Assembly: GCF_050908995.1 (NCBI RefSeq)
Contig: NC_135125.1
Span: forward strand, 12,301,011-12,365,010
Reading direction: 5' to 3'
Length of the DNA: 64,000 nucleotides
Source: Andrena cerasifolii
Taxonomy: Eukaryota > Arthropoda > Insecta > Hymenoptera > Andrenidae
The stretch's first letter is position 1. Every line of letters starts with the position of its first letter. Both the position numbers and the translations under genes were made by a program. This document shows, in pieces, positions 12,993 to 24,800 of this stretch. The notes under the pieces were generated by a model, which saw nothing but the letters and a program-made list of their open reading frames with translations, ran no database searches and had not been told where the DNA came from.

Positions 12993-13851
12993 CCTTCTTT
13001 TCAACGGGCACCATCGACCGAAACATCCTGTGCAAAGGACCTCGTCCCACGTTTCGAACCCCGTTGTTCTCGCCTCTTTATTGCTGCCAGCAATGCCACG
13101 CTTATCTTTTCTATCGTTCGCTCGTATCCAGTCGATCGAGCTGCGTATTTACACAGGCGCTCCTTCGCAAACGTAATAGGAAAGACGGATAATTGTACAG
13201 AGTACACGCGCTACAGTTGACTCTATGCGAATTGTAAAAGTATTAAAGTAGTATTATCACAAGACTGAACAAGAAAATAATAGTTGCTGTGTGGTTAAAT
13301 CGTAGGAGATATCTACGGAGCTAGAGATTAATATAATTTCTTTCTCGTGTGACCTTTTCAATCGCGCCCCCCCCCCCCCCTACTTTCTCCACGGAGGGTA
13401 GACAATTTTACTTTCAAACTCTCTGCATTCCGTGCGTCGAGCGTGCTCCGTGTCTTCTATAATATCGTGCGCTATGGGCGAGAAGTTCAAAACAAAAAAA
13501 AAGTCGAGAAAATAAATATTCTACTGTCCAGAAATATCTGCGAATTTCGCTCGCCGGTGCAGCGAATCGCGTGGTTCGCCGTACGAATGATTTATAGAAT
13601 GCGACACGAAGGTACTCGATTGAACCGAGGCCCCTATTGATGTATCACGTACGCGTGGAGAGTGAGAGGTGTATCGAAACGCAGCGCAAACGCGAAACGA
13701 TCGACCTTCTGTTTCTGTCGCGCGGGGTCCGAAGAGGCCCGTAGAGTTGTTGGATTGTACTTATATCTCCGCGGAACGACGTACTCTTAAGGATAAAAGC
13801 CGACATTGTACCCCACATACTTTATAAAGTGAATATTGTATACATTAAGGA
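10642..13851 (+). other. Dok-7 3' UTR and downstream DNA
   Basis: No coding exon is recognisable. There are simple repeats: GA-rich stretches near 11387-11420, 12030-12060 and 12474-12500, a C-run at 12842-12860, a TA run at 12965-12992 and a C-run at 13366-13380. Part of this is likely Dok-7 3' UTR. Confidence 0.5.
12111..12422 (+). promoter_or_regulatory. Candidate polyadenylation signals for Dok-7
   Basis: AATAAA occurs at 12111-12116 and again at 12417-12422. They are the first canonical signals I see after the Dok-7 stop, which would give a 3' UTR of about 1.5-1.8 kb. Usage is inferred. Confidence 0.35.
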
Positions 13852-14049
13852 GGATGGAGCCGCGTGGCTCGGTGTTTCGCGATTCTACGCGGCTCCATCC
13901 AGTCGCACCGATGATTCCCAGTCGAAAGGCGAGCTAATTAGGCCGCCCCTCTTCGCCATGGTTCGGACGAAGAGGGGCGCGCCCGAGAGGGAGAGATATT
14001 ACCATTGCCAGGATCGCGTGTATCGGTCCCGGCAGGACTGGGAATCGGT
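13852..14049 (+). ncRNA. Candidate structured RNA with four stems
   Basis: Four strong stems lie within 200 bases. Stem 1 pairs GGATGGAGCCGCGT (13852-13865) with ACGCGGCTCCATCC (13887-13900), 14 perfect pairs around a 21-base loop. An outer stem pairs GATTCCCAGTC (13913-13923) with GACTGGGAATC (14036-14046), extendable by ACC (13907-13909) with GGT (14047-14049) across a 3-base bulge. Inside it, GCCCCTCTTCG (13945-13955) pairs with CGAAGAGGGGC (13968-13978), and GCCAGGATCG (14007-14016) pairs with CGGTCCCGGC (14024-14033) with one mismatch and one GU pair. The result is a hairpin followed by a three-way junction. I recognise no known RNA family. The strand is arbitrary since a dyad folds on either strand; it could be a 3' UTR element, an independent RNA or a small inverted-repeat transposon. 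Confidence 0.45.
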
Positions 14050-17000
14050 TCAATACACACATGCTAGTCAAAGTTAAGCACTACCGTAGCGATAATATAT
14101 TTTTACTGTAAAGGGGACTACTGCGTGCTGGCGGAAAGCCGAGCGCACGCTGCTCCGTGCCGAAGACATTGTTAACGCGAACAGGTTGCACGCACCCGGG
14201 GTTGTTACTTCGTTTGAGGGTTCAACTTCGGCTGGCCGTGACGCGCGAAGCGTTCGCTTGAATCAGGATACTTTTACCAGCGAATCGCCAGGACCAGAAT
14301 CCTATGAGAAGTATCTCGATAGCAGACTTTCGCGCTGAGATTATCGAAGACGTCACCGACGCTTCGTGCATCACGGTCCGATAGATCTCAGCCGCGCCCT
14401 TCGCGATCGAAATCCCTCCATGCGCCCACGGTGACCGGGGAGAAACGGAACTGGCCGAGAACGGAGCGGCGCGCGCGGGCTTTCGAGCCGCGAACAACCA
14501 TATCTAAGAATTTACTAATGGTATAATTGATTACGAGTAGCGAGTAACGTTCTCGAGGGTGTTGTATACACAGCTCTGTTTATATCATTTCTGTACATAG
14601 TCGGTGTGTGGCATTAGCGTAACCGAGGTTTCCTTATTCCTTTGTGATCCGAGAGAATCGGCGGCGCGACTTTTACTTGTACATAGGGAGCGGACGTAGG
14701 CGGCGGGTGGAAGAAAGAGGGGATTACAGTGTGATGAAATGCGCTCGAATCGTTTTCGGGGAGCGATTATCGCGATTGATTTCAGTGTCGTAATTGCGCC
14801 ATCAACGACGCGGTAATTGGATTCGCGGCGGAGCTTTTAACGGCGAGGTGGGGTGGCGCGCACGCGCGTGTCGCCAGGGATTACTCGACGCGACACTAGC
14901 AATCATCAAACGCTTTACTTGGATACACACCTTCGCACACAGAGACACGAATGCAGGGGAGGCTCGGCGTAATTCCTCCTCCTACGGGCGAGCTTTAATG
15001 CTGTTCTATGTACATGTACACACTTCGCGTTCTGTTAAGAGGGAGGCTGGAGATTATCGCAAACCGTTTCCGTGGTATCGATGCTATCGACTAAACGAGT
15101 GCGCTACCCGGTCGTAGGAATTACGGGTAAAAGATGGGAGGGAACGTGGTATCTTTTCAACTATTAATCCTTAATACACTGCGGACCGAACTCGCCAGAC
15201 GTTTCATCTCGGAACACTTTCGCTAGCAACGTAGATCCACGATTATCGGAGCGTATATGGATAAAGGATTTAATTAATATTAAGCATACAGTCCCTATTT
15301 CGAGCATCGTACTCCACGCGCGCGATACAACGCCCGCAGTGTATTAAGCTCACTGCTCAGAATCCAGGATCGCTAATTTAAGCAAAGAAATACTTAACTT
15401 ACTTTAAGAGAGCGAGTTTCCCTTGGTTCAGCTGGTAGCATCGAACCACGAATCACCACTGTACATACTTTCCCCCGTAGACAGTCCGTTGATCGTAGGA
15501 TGATAGTGTAATCAAGAACCACCGCGAGATGTTGCTTGTACACGAGTCATTCCAATTTGTAATGGGTTTTCGCGCGAACGCTTCGCGGTGCGACGAACAC
15601 CGTGCCATTCCTTATTCAGCCGTTGCACTTCGACTGAGCGTAGAATGGCACGCGTCCAACCACAGGCGTGTACCGTTGGGAGGTGACAGGATTATGCCTG
15701 AAGGGAGTGCGGGTCCTCGTTCATTCTAATTTCCCACCCTTGCTCCGCGTAATGTAATTAATGACCGGCGCGTTACGTTGTCCCGCGGGCACGAATGATT
15801 AATAACGACACCTCGAGGCCGTCGGGTGGAATCTGGTCAGCTCCCAATGTTTAAAAATGAAACCGAGACAGCAAGTGAGAATTCCACTAGGTGATAAGGG
15901 CATACGAGCACTGGAAGAGAGAGAGAGAGAGAGAGAGACACACAGTCGGAATCCGTTTACTTTGACAATCCGTTCTCGAGAAGCGAAAGGGAAGAGATTG
16001 GGTTCGCGTTCGGACTGATGGGGATGAGGAGGGAGCAGAAGGGATGGAGGCACCGTACGAAATTTTATAATGAAGCCAGGAAAGAAGAAATCGTCCTTCG
16101 ACAGTTTAGTTTCCGCCCTTTAGCGAGAGGGGATGTTGAAAAGAAGAGATTAAAGTTTAACGAGCAGAGGCAATATTTTAAATGGTCCGTTATCGAGAAT
16201 TACGAGAAAATATAATAGAAATGCCGCGTTTATTTTCGAGATCCCAATTAGTATAAATTGCCGCGTTCACTCGGGTGGGGGTTGGGGGGGAAGGATAGTA
16301 TGCATTCGATGAAATTGATTAAAGAATATACGACGGGTTGATTCACCGTGCCGGTCCACGATCTCTCGCACACGTTAGAACGCATTTCATCGGGGAGAAA
16401 TTGAAAATTAAATCCGATCGATTATTACCTACGAATGAAATTTTTTATAATCAAGGTAGGCGGGGTGCGTGTGAATGAGCGAGGGTGATTAACAGAATCA
16501 TTATTACGTACTTCGTAAGTAAATTATAAAAGGAACTCATACACAGTTTGTAGCGACTCGAGTCACTCGATTTATTAAGAAAGTAGAAGAAATAAAAGGA
16601 TTAAAAGTAAACCTTGCGTTCGTTCTTAATCCCTTCATCCCCTCCCTCGATTCTTAACTCCCGGAGAAGAGTGGAGCTGAAGAGCGCGGCGCCTGGGCGG
16701 GGCCCACCGTCAAGGAAACACGTCGGATTGTGTAACAAAAAAAGTTCGATTTATTGTTCGTTAACGTATATTAAAACAGACGTATAATAATAATATCGAC
16801 AGAGCCAATAGAGTCTACGATCGCGGTGTTCGTTTTATCCTCCTTTTAAATACTCTCTTCACATTAAACTATATTTTTATTACAGATATACCTCACAAAA
16901 ATACACTTCTCTCTTTGTTAGTTCTTTTGTAACGCGTCCTTATTCTTTACGGGAGCAGTATGAGTAATAAAAATATCGTTCCGCGAGCATTGCCGTTCAC

Positions 17001-19700
17001 CGCGTGCAACGTGAACGCCTCCCTTGTTATTTCTTCCCTCTCGTTTAAATATGTATCCACTGCGCTTCTGTAATGCGTCTCCTTCGCGCCATCACATGGT
17101 ACTCGTTCCTTTCGAGCGCAGGCCGCGACGTTCGTGAACGGCATCGTTTGATTAACTAAATTACACGACGGCGTATCGCCTGGTCCGTCGCGGCCACGCA
17201 AGTTTTCCCTTCTTAAAAACGGTCGACGAGCGACGACTAAAGAAAACTCTATACCTCGAGGTTACTCGACTTACGTACGGCGACGCACGTAATATATTTA
17301 TGTATAATGTGTATATATGTATAACAGTGTTCAGCGATAAAAGTGCTCGTCTGTTCTCTACGTATATAAAGTAAACGGATACGTTAACAATCGCGTTGAA
17401 ACGTTCGCTAAGAGCCGTACGCGTGTCCCCCCCCCCCCCCCCCATTATACGCGCGTGTATACTTCTCCTCTCCCCGTTACTTTCTGGCACAAAAGTTAGT
17501 ATTAACGTACGGTAGATGTCTGTACAAAAATAAATAGCAGCATTTAAAAAGCGGTAATCTTGGCGAACGTTCGGTATACACGAGAAATTATTTACTTTCC
17601 CCCGGTGCTCTTTAAATATTCCGCTTCCAAGCACGCTCTCTCTTGGCTCCTCTACCTTGGCTTGTTTCTCCTCGAACCACGACCATCCGGTCTCCTACGG
17701 TTGCACATTTAACGGTTCGTTCAGTTTCATTGAAAACCCGCGTATGCATTTTCGTTTTATTATTCTAAGGTTCCCTATAAAAATGAAGCTTTCGTCGCCT
17801 GGCGGAGCCAACGGCCGTACGATCCCCGCGAGAGACGGGCCCTACCCTTTTCTTCAATAGTTGGACAGATTCGCGCAAGTAACTCGGGACGCGCCGCCCG
17901 CGAATCGTACGGCCGATGTTACCCTAAAGTCTTTCTATAAAAATAATAGAAAAAGCTTCGCTATGTGTCGCGTACGTCGGTGATGATTAACATCGTACAA
18001 TTTCGGTCTCTCCACGCGAAGATCGCTCGCATCGTTCTGCCCTAGCTGGCTACGCGTGGAACACGGGGTCCCATCTTTCGGACCGTGCACGAGCCGAGTC
18101 TACTGCTCGGAAAGAAACGAACGGAAGAAGGATTGAATATTCGATTCTTGAACGATATCGAAGCTCTACGCTGCTACGCTAATTTTCCACGCTGGGACCG
18201 AGTTATATTAGATATCGTAAAAATGTCGCGACAGTTATCACGGTGCACGTAACGTGGGCGTTCGAAGAGCTACTTTTCGTGATTTCGCTGAGAATCCCTA
18301 CGGACAGTACAGCTTTCCAGGCGTTGAAGTCTCCGTGAATTCAATGGCACTTGCACTGGTAAAGCTTACGCGGTATATGTATACGTTATGGTACAAGTAC
18401 GTAATGCCTTTAAGACTTTGTACGTTGTTAGACTTCATACTGTTTAGAAATCATCTTTGGCTTCGAAGCGTCTTATACTCTCTTGTGTTTTACTGTTTCT
18501 TTCGCCCCAAAATATATATACATATGTATATATATATATATATATCTCTAGAAGCTCAATGAAAATATTATCCTTGCGAAGATATTGCACGCGATATTGA
18601 TATACATATATATAACTCCATTTCGATATTCCACGTATAGATTTCCGAATTTCTTCTCTTCTTCGGTACGACCTGCATTGACATTCGCTAAATTGTCTTG
18701 GTCAGTCTATATATGCATATGTACACATAGATACTGTATCTTTAAGACTGTATGATATTTCGTAGATATTTCTCGTTTAAGACACAACAGTGCTCCGATC
18801 CACGGTACAGGGGAGAGTTGCTTTTTTTCTTTTAAATCGTTCAATGTTTCACGAGGGAATCGGGGAATCGAGAGTCCCTAAAGTCACGATCCAAAAATCA
18901 TTCCTCGTCCGCGATGAATTTTCGCTGGTTCCTCGGACACAAAAGGAGTCGTTCTTTTTGTAGCGTCGATGTTCGCGAATCGATCGAGTTGACATTACGA
19001 GTACGGCTAATATTATTAGGGGCGATTAAATTAAAATGCGCTTAAATGTATATTGCACGCGTCTAAATGTCGCTAGGCTAATAAAGGAAAGGTTAGCAAG
19101 AGACCCTAATAGAAATGTCCCTACCTCCGCTAATATACTAGAACTGAACTCGTTAAAAGGTTGAGAGAGAACGAAATAACGACGGACAAAAGCAAAGTAG
19201 AAAATGTATCGAAGATTTAAAAAACACCCTTTTAACGGGCGTTGAAACTAGCCCTGTGTCACAACTATTCGAGACTAGACCTAGAATTGGCTATTACAAT
19301 ACTGTAACCCTATCATCTTTCATCTCGTGTACTCCTAACACAATATACAATCTATTAGAATATATTCGATATTAGTGAGTAACAACTGCTCTTCAAACTC
19401 TATTAACAATAAGAATATACATATATATATATATATATAACTCTTTCCTTCGCTCTTTTCATAGGCCAATGCGTATTAGTTATGCAGCTATAAAATAAAG
19501 TGCAAAATAGTCTTATCTTTTTCTCGCTTTACGCTTACGAACTTCGATACGGCGTCGTCTAATAAAACAGTCTTCTAGCTCAAGCATGCGTGTCTGTTTT
19601 GCTCAAGTATCAAGTTCGCGATATATCCTCTCGATGGGTATATATCAAAAGGGACTATTTTTTAGTCAAGTTAAAAGAAATGCCTGATTAAGTTGTGTAT
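14050..19700. other. Gene-free intergenic stretch between convergent genes
   Basis: I find no exon with recognisable protein motifs. Contents are moderately GC-rich unique DNA, simple repeats (GA run 15915-15938, C-run 17427-17443, TA-rich runs 18525-18545 and 19420-19440), and AATAAA/TTTATT motifs on both strands that could end either neighbouring gene's transcript. Confidence 0.5.
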
Positions 19701-19720
19701 ATAACAGACTAAGAAATGCA

Positions 19721-19762
19721 TGGCGAATAATAAACGAAGGACACTTCGTTTAATATTCGCCA
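19721..19762. repeat. Near-perfect 19-bp hairpin
   Basis: TGGCGAATAATAAACGAAG (19721-19739) and CTTCGTTTAATATTCGCCA (19744-19762) are complementary at 18 of 19 positions around a 4-base GACA loop. It lies about 730 bases past the PPP4R4 stop. An ATTAAA polyadenylation-like motif is formed within it on the - strand (19749-19754), with another at 19802-19807. A role in transcript 3' end formation or stability is inference. Confidence 0.6.
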
Positions 19763-20491
19763 AGTCTCGTCCAGTTTCCCAAGCTGGATGATAGAAATAC
19801 GTTTAATAATACACCGATTATTGCCAATCACAGTAAGAACAGTTACAAAGCACTTTGATACAGCCATACCCGTTTCTTCTAAAACGTTCGAGCCACTCGT
19901 CTTTTCACCTCGACGTCTTGCAACGAAGAGGAGAGAAACGTAGGCGCGCGCGTGTTCTTTCTGTCAATGGCAAGATTCATCGTTAGGCTGCCCTACGAGA
20001 AGCGACGAAGAACGCAGAAGGCTGTGTGAAAAAGGCACGAGATAGCGAACTAGCTAAACAGCCTCGTCAACAGTTTTCGAATATACCTTGTTATTTCGTC
20101 AAAGTAAAATGGTTAACCCGCTCGCGAGCTACTGCTCTCAGTTACTACGCAGAAGACCAGAAGCTCCAAGTATACCTCGATTGAAATGCACGTCTACGAT
20201 CGCTGCAAGTGCTGCCTTTGCTCTATTAAATCTACCGTGATTAGAGGATATGTGACTGTGAACCTTGACAGAATTTTGAAAATGAAAAGAAAGAGTAAAC
20301 GAGCGACACGATTCTGCCTTTCGACCGAAGCTGTACGCAGCGAATGGGAAAGGAATGGAGGCCACCTGATCCAGAAAATATTTTACCACTATCTCCGATG
20401 CAACACCTTTGCCAATCGGCTTGGAATCAGCACGTGCAGGGATCTTATCTCCGTGAAATGCACTCGCGTCTCCTACCTCCTGCTCTTTCAT

Positions 20492-21867
20492 TTAAGACTC
20501 CCAGAAGGGCATTCGGCACATCTTGTCTATGTGCACAGGGCTCGAGGCCCTGGTGGCAGGCGCGGTTCTACTACGAGGTACAAAACTTCTCAATGGAATT
20601 TTGCTGAGTCCCTGATTATGATTCACGTCCAGCGTCGAGTATCGCCTAAGCGCTCGACCCAGACGCTCGCTAGGCGCGTAATCCACCACCTCTAAGCTAT
20701 GGCATTTTAGATTAGGCTTCAGCTCCTTCGAGTCCATCGGCTTCAAGCTGAAATTCGCGGAGTGCCGTTTAGTCCTATCCAGCGTGCACTTGGTCTGCAT
20801 GATCTTCGCCTTGTCTTTAGTCAGTATCACCGAGCTCCGTCTCATCTTCTCCTCCATCGACCTCTCCTGCTTCATGCTGAACCCGAACCTGGATCTCATC
20901 AGAGGGCCCATGTACATTGTCTCCTTGGCCAGCTGTTGGTCCTCGTCCATCACCCCCAAGTCGTCCTCGTAGTCTATCGAAGTCCTCACATTGTTCGCCT
21001 GATCGGCCCCGTTCGCTCTTCGCTGCATACTGTCTTCATACTCGATCGAGGAACTCCTCTTAGGCTTTGCTTTCTCGAAGCTGCCGGAGTGCCGCTTTGT
21101 CCTGTCCAGCGGGCACTTGGGCTGCATGATCTTCGGCTTGTCTTTGCTCAGTAACACCGAGCTCCGTCTCATCTTCTCCTCCATCGATCTCTCCTGATTA
21201 ATACCGAACCTGAACCTGGACGTCATCAGGGGCCCCTCCTTCATCAGCCTTAAACCGTCCTCGCAATCTATCGACGTTCTAACGTTATTCGACTGATCGA
21301 CGCCGTTGGTTCTGCGTTTCATACAGTCCTCGTACTCGATGGACGAGTTCCTCTTGGGCTTCCCTTTGTCGAAGGCCATGCCCGCGCTGCGAGAACGATC
21401 GAAGGCGAACGGCACCCGCCTCTTGGCGAGCATCGAGTGTAGGTGTGGTATCTTGGACACGCTCTGCGAGGAGAACTGCGCGGGTATCCGGATCCCAGCG
21501 TCCACGAGGAACTCGTCGTCGGACAGCATCACCGGGATCTCTGGCATAGAGCTACAAGGCCAACAAGAGTTATAGTGAGCCGCTTTGGTCAGAGCTCGAA
21601 GAACGGCCAGGTTCGGGCCACTGGCAAGCGTTCTCGCTGTGGCAGTGTCCTTGCTGGCGATGTTAGTGGAGAACTCGCGTGCATAGTCACGGATTAGTAG
21701 GGAATTCTGCTGAGACTTTCGCCTGTTCTCCCGTATGTTCGCCAAGACCACGGAGAATGGCACGGGCACGTTCGAGCGGCACTGTTGCGCCCTTTGCATT
21801 AAGTAATCAATGCACGGTCCGTTGTCGTAGCTAGGATGGGCCATGCTAATGTTCGAGTTGGTATGCC
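20492..21867 (-). CDS. PPP4R4: PPP4R4 terminal exon with duplicated tail
   Basis: This 1376-bp last exon is joined in phase 1 to the exon ending at 22337 (AAACGCG then GGCATACC), reading GHTNSNISMAHPSYDNG. Its ATG at 21844 is therefore internal. The tail is basic, serine-rich and probably disordered. It has a tandem duplication: KPKRNSSIEYED through RTKRHSGSF (about 21080-21361) is repeated as KPKRSSSIEYED through RTKRHSANF (about 20755-21067), each including NNVRTSID, ERSMEEKMRRSSV and DRTKRHS. The repeated RRSSV and KRHS sequences look like basophilic kinase sites. No such long tail exists in the vertebrate protein as I know it. The stop is TAA at 20494-20492. Confidence 0.85.
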
Positions 21868-24800
21868 CTAGCCTTTCCCAAGGATGTGTTAGTTGAATTC
21901 TGTTAGATGTAAAGCGTGCACAAGAACTTCACATTAGACTCTTGCTGGAAATGTTAGAGTACACTACGGGAACAGTGGAATAGGACTCTACATCTCATCG
22001 AGCTCCCAAAATCATTGTAAGAAATTTGGAAAGCGCCAACTACTGGCCGATAGATGGGAGCCGAAATCGGCAGGGGTCTACCTCTTCTACGCCACGCGAA
22101 ACGGAGAATTGCATGGAGTTTGGGAATAAAGACCGTTTATGTGCTCGAATTATCAGTTACAGTCCTAAAATCGTTATTACGACCGTCTGATTAAGAATCA
22201 CTGTGCATGCATTTTTAGTAAGTTCCACGATTATATTTCTCTACTCATTCTACGTTTCTAATGCTCTTGAGTAATTATCCTAGTTAACTTAAAGGTTTGT
22301 ATTCAAATTAAAGTTATCAAACCGAAGTTCACTTACCGCGTTTTTGATGTTTCACCAGTTTGGCGGGGAGATCCCATAACATCTGCAATATGAATCGCAA
22401 AAGGTAAGTGTTACGATAAAAAGACGAGTTCTCAATAATCTTTTAAAATGCCGTGGAGAATGCTTACCTTTCGATTGTGACTGTGGCCTGAGAAAATAAA
22501 ACGTAGTGTATTAATTATGGGCACACATAACCGATAATTAAACACAAAAATTATAATCTTAGTAGAGACGTTACTTACGTGCTTTTTCCTGAAGTATCAG
22601 CAGCCCCTCGTCGCCATCCACCTGAAACAGCAGTATCTTAATGAGATTCCTTCCACATTTTAATTATGCTAATTCATTATAATTCCTGTATTAGCGTACC
22701 CTTTTTCATCGTAGCCCCTCCGCCTCGGGGTTTTCCACCCACCATTCCAAACAGCCTCTCCTCTTCATCTAACTTCCTAACATCCTCCGCATCCTGTTTC
22801 GAAAATTTACTTGATGCCTGTAACAAAATGTGTCGATTACAAGTGACTCCCTATTATCCGTAATTTACGTACGGTCGGCGTAACTTACAGGTTGACCGTC
22901 GTATCTGAGCTCTACCGCGTCTAATCTCTGTACAACAGTCGTTAATACGGCGATCACGTCTCTGTCCTTTTCGCTGTTCAATAAATGCCCGACAGTCGAC
23001 TCTAAGATCGTTAATAACTCTTTATCCGTTGGCACCCATAACTGACTTTTCAGTTGGGGCAATAGGGACACTACTTTCATTCTAATATTGGCTACGGGAT
23101 CTTTCGCCAGGTTCAGTAAAACCTTGAAAAAGTGTTGCTTGAAATAGACGGATGAAAAAATTTCCAGGGCCTCCATCATCATACGAACGAACATCATTCT
23201 CACGTAACAATCGGAATTCTTAGCCAACTGTGTATATATCTTGCCTCGAAGTTCCACTCGGTGCATAGGTTTCATAGTGTAACGCAAAAGAAAAAGGAAT
23301 AGGGTTCCGGCAGCGAGACGTACAGGGATTGGCCTCTGAAATATAAAAACGAGGTGGAGTTCTGTACATTTCGAACATATTAATATCGTGTGCAATTGCT
23401 TTCTCGACTTACGGCGTTTAATATCCTGAAGAAAGCCATTGGCACAAAATGCGAGTATATAAAGTCGCTCGGAAAATATTTCGGTAATACTTCGAGCTGC
23501 GAGTGCATTAACGATGATAATCTCCAATTGTTTGTAGACGCTATTTCTGACTCGCATTTTAATAATGCTCTGCCTATTTCCATCAGGGTGGCATCCTGTA
23601 TTTGACAAGCGGCATTATGTAAATAAAGTGAATGCATTGATGATAAAGGGGGGAAAGGTGTACCAACCACCCTATCTATCCCAATGGTTTGACTTTCGGC
23701 TAAACAATCGAGCGTTAATGCTATGTGAGGAACTAAACATTGCAGAACTTCTTCAGACTCGTCCTTTAACAATTTTATTAGGTCCGTGTTTATTCGTCCG
23801 CTCTTTGGACCTAGTAACTTGGCCACCTGCGCGGTAAATAAGGATTGTAAGTATAAAAGTACATAGTAGCTTATCGCGTTCTGTACGAAAGCCGGACTCT
23901 TACTTCGTGAAATCCACATGCTACGGTTCTCCTAACCAGGTAAAAGTCATCGCACGCTAACGCGGTAAACGTAAGAAGCAATGCGTCGGTATCATCGGAG
24001 GAATTCGATACAAATATAAACATTGCAGGCAGATTGAAAGCGCAATGCCTTCTGCATTCCACAGATTTCTCATCTTCAGCAGGACTACTACTCATCTAGA
24101 ACAGTAGAATATGCCGAAACACGTTTAGTTCAGGGCTCGATGTGCTTTGCCTCGACTTCGTTTACATGTACTTACGAACGAAAGATGATGCGTGGAGTCT
24201 TTCTTTATCGAGAGGGTGCCCAATGTCGCAAGTTGTTGGAAATACTTCAGAAACCATGTTTTCTCCGTGGGTAATAAACATTCTAAAATATTCAAATGGA
24301 TATCATGTTGTTGCAATGCACGAAAATAAGTCCCAAATTGTACGAAGAATCTTACTTTCCAAACCGAGCGCCATCTTTCCGTAGTCCTGGGCAATGATGC
24401 ACACCACATTATTGTCGGTTTTTATCGCATTTTCGCATAATTTTTTAACGAGCGGCACTATGATATTCTTTATCGTATCTGTAAAGGATGTTCGCAACAA
24501 ATCATATCTCGATTTCAAATGAATGGCGCGCATGAATTGATCGGAAATGTACGTCGCTACGAGAAACTTGGAATGCTTAATGAATAATGCACAGCTAGTC
24601 ATCAAGCATACCTTCCTGAAGATGAGGTATCAAGTACACTATTGTCTGTACAGAGGTGCATCTTACATTGCTTTCTTCGTCGTTTGCTAATTCTACGAGA
24701 GATGGTAGCAAAGCAGGTTTTACAGACTCAGCACCAAGGCCTTCAGCGACAAAACGTAGCTGGAAGCAGATACTAGCTCGTACTTCGCTATTTACATCCT

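Noticed and set aside
22700..22742. Extension of the PPP4R4 exon to a GTACGC donor at 22699
   Set aside because: It puts the next four exons out of frame with the terminal exon; the GTGGGT donor at 22742 keeps all phases.
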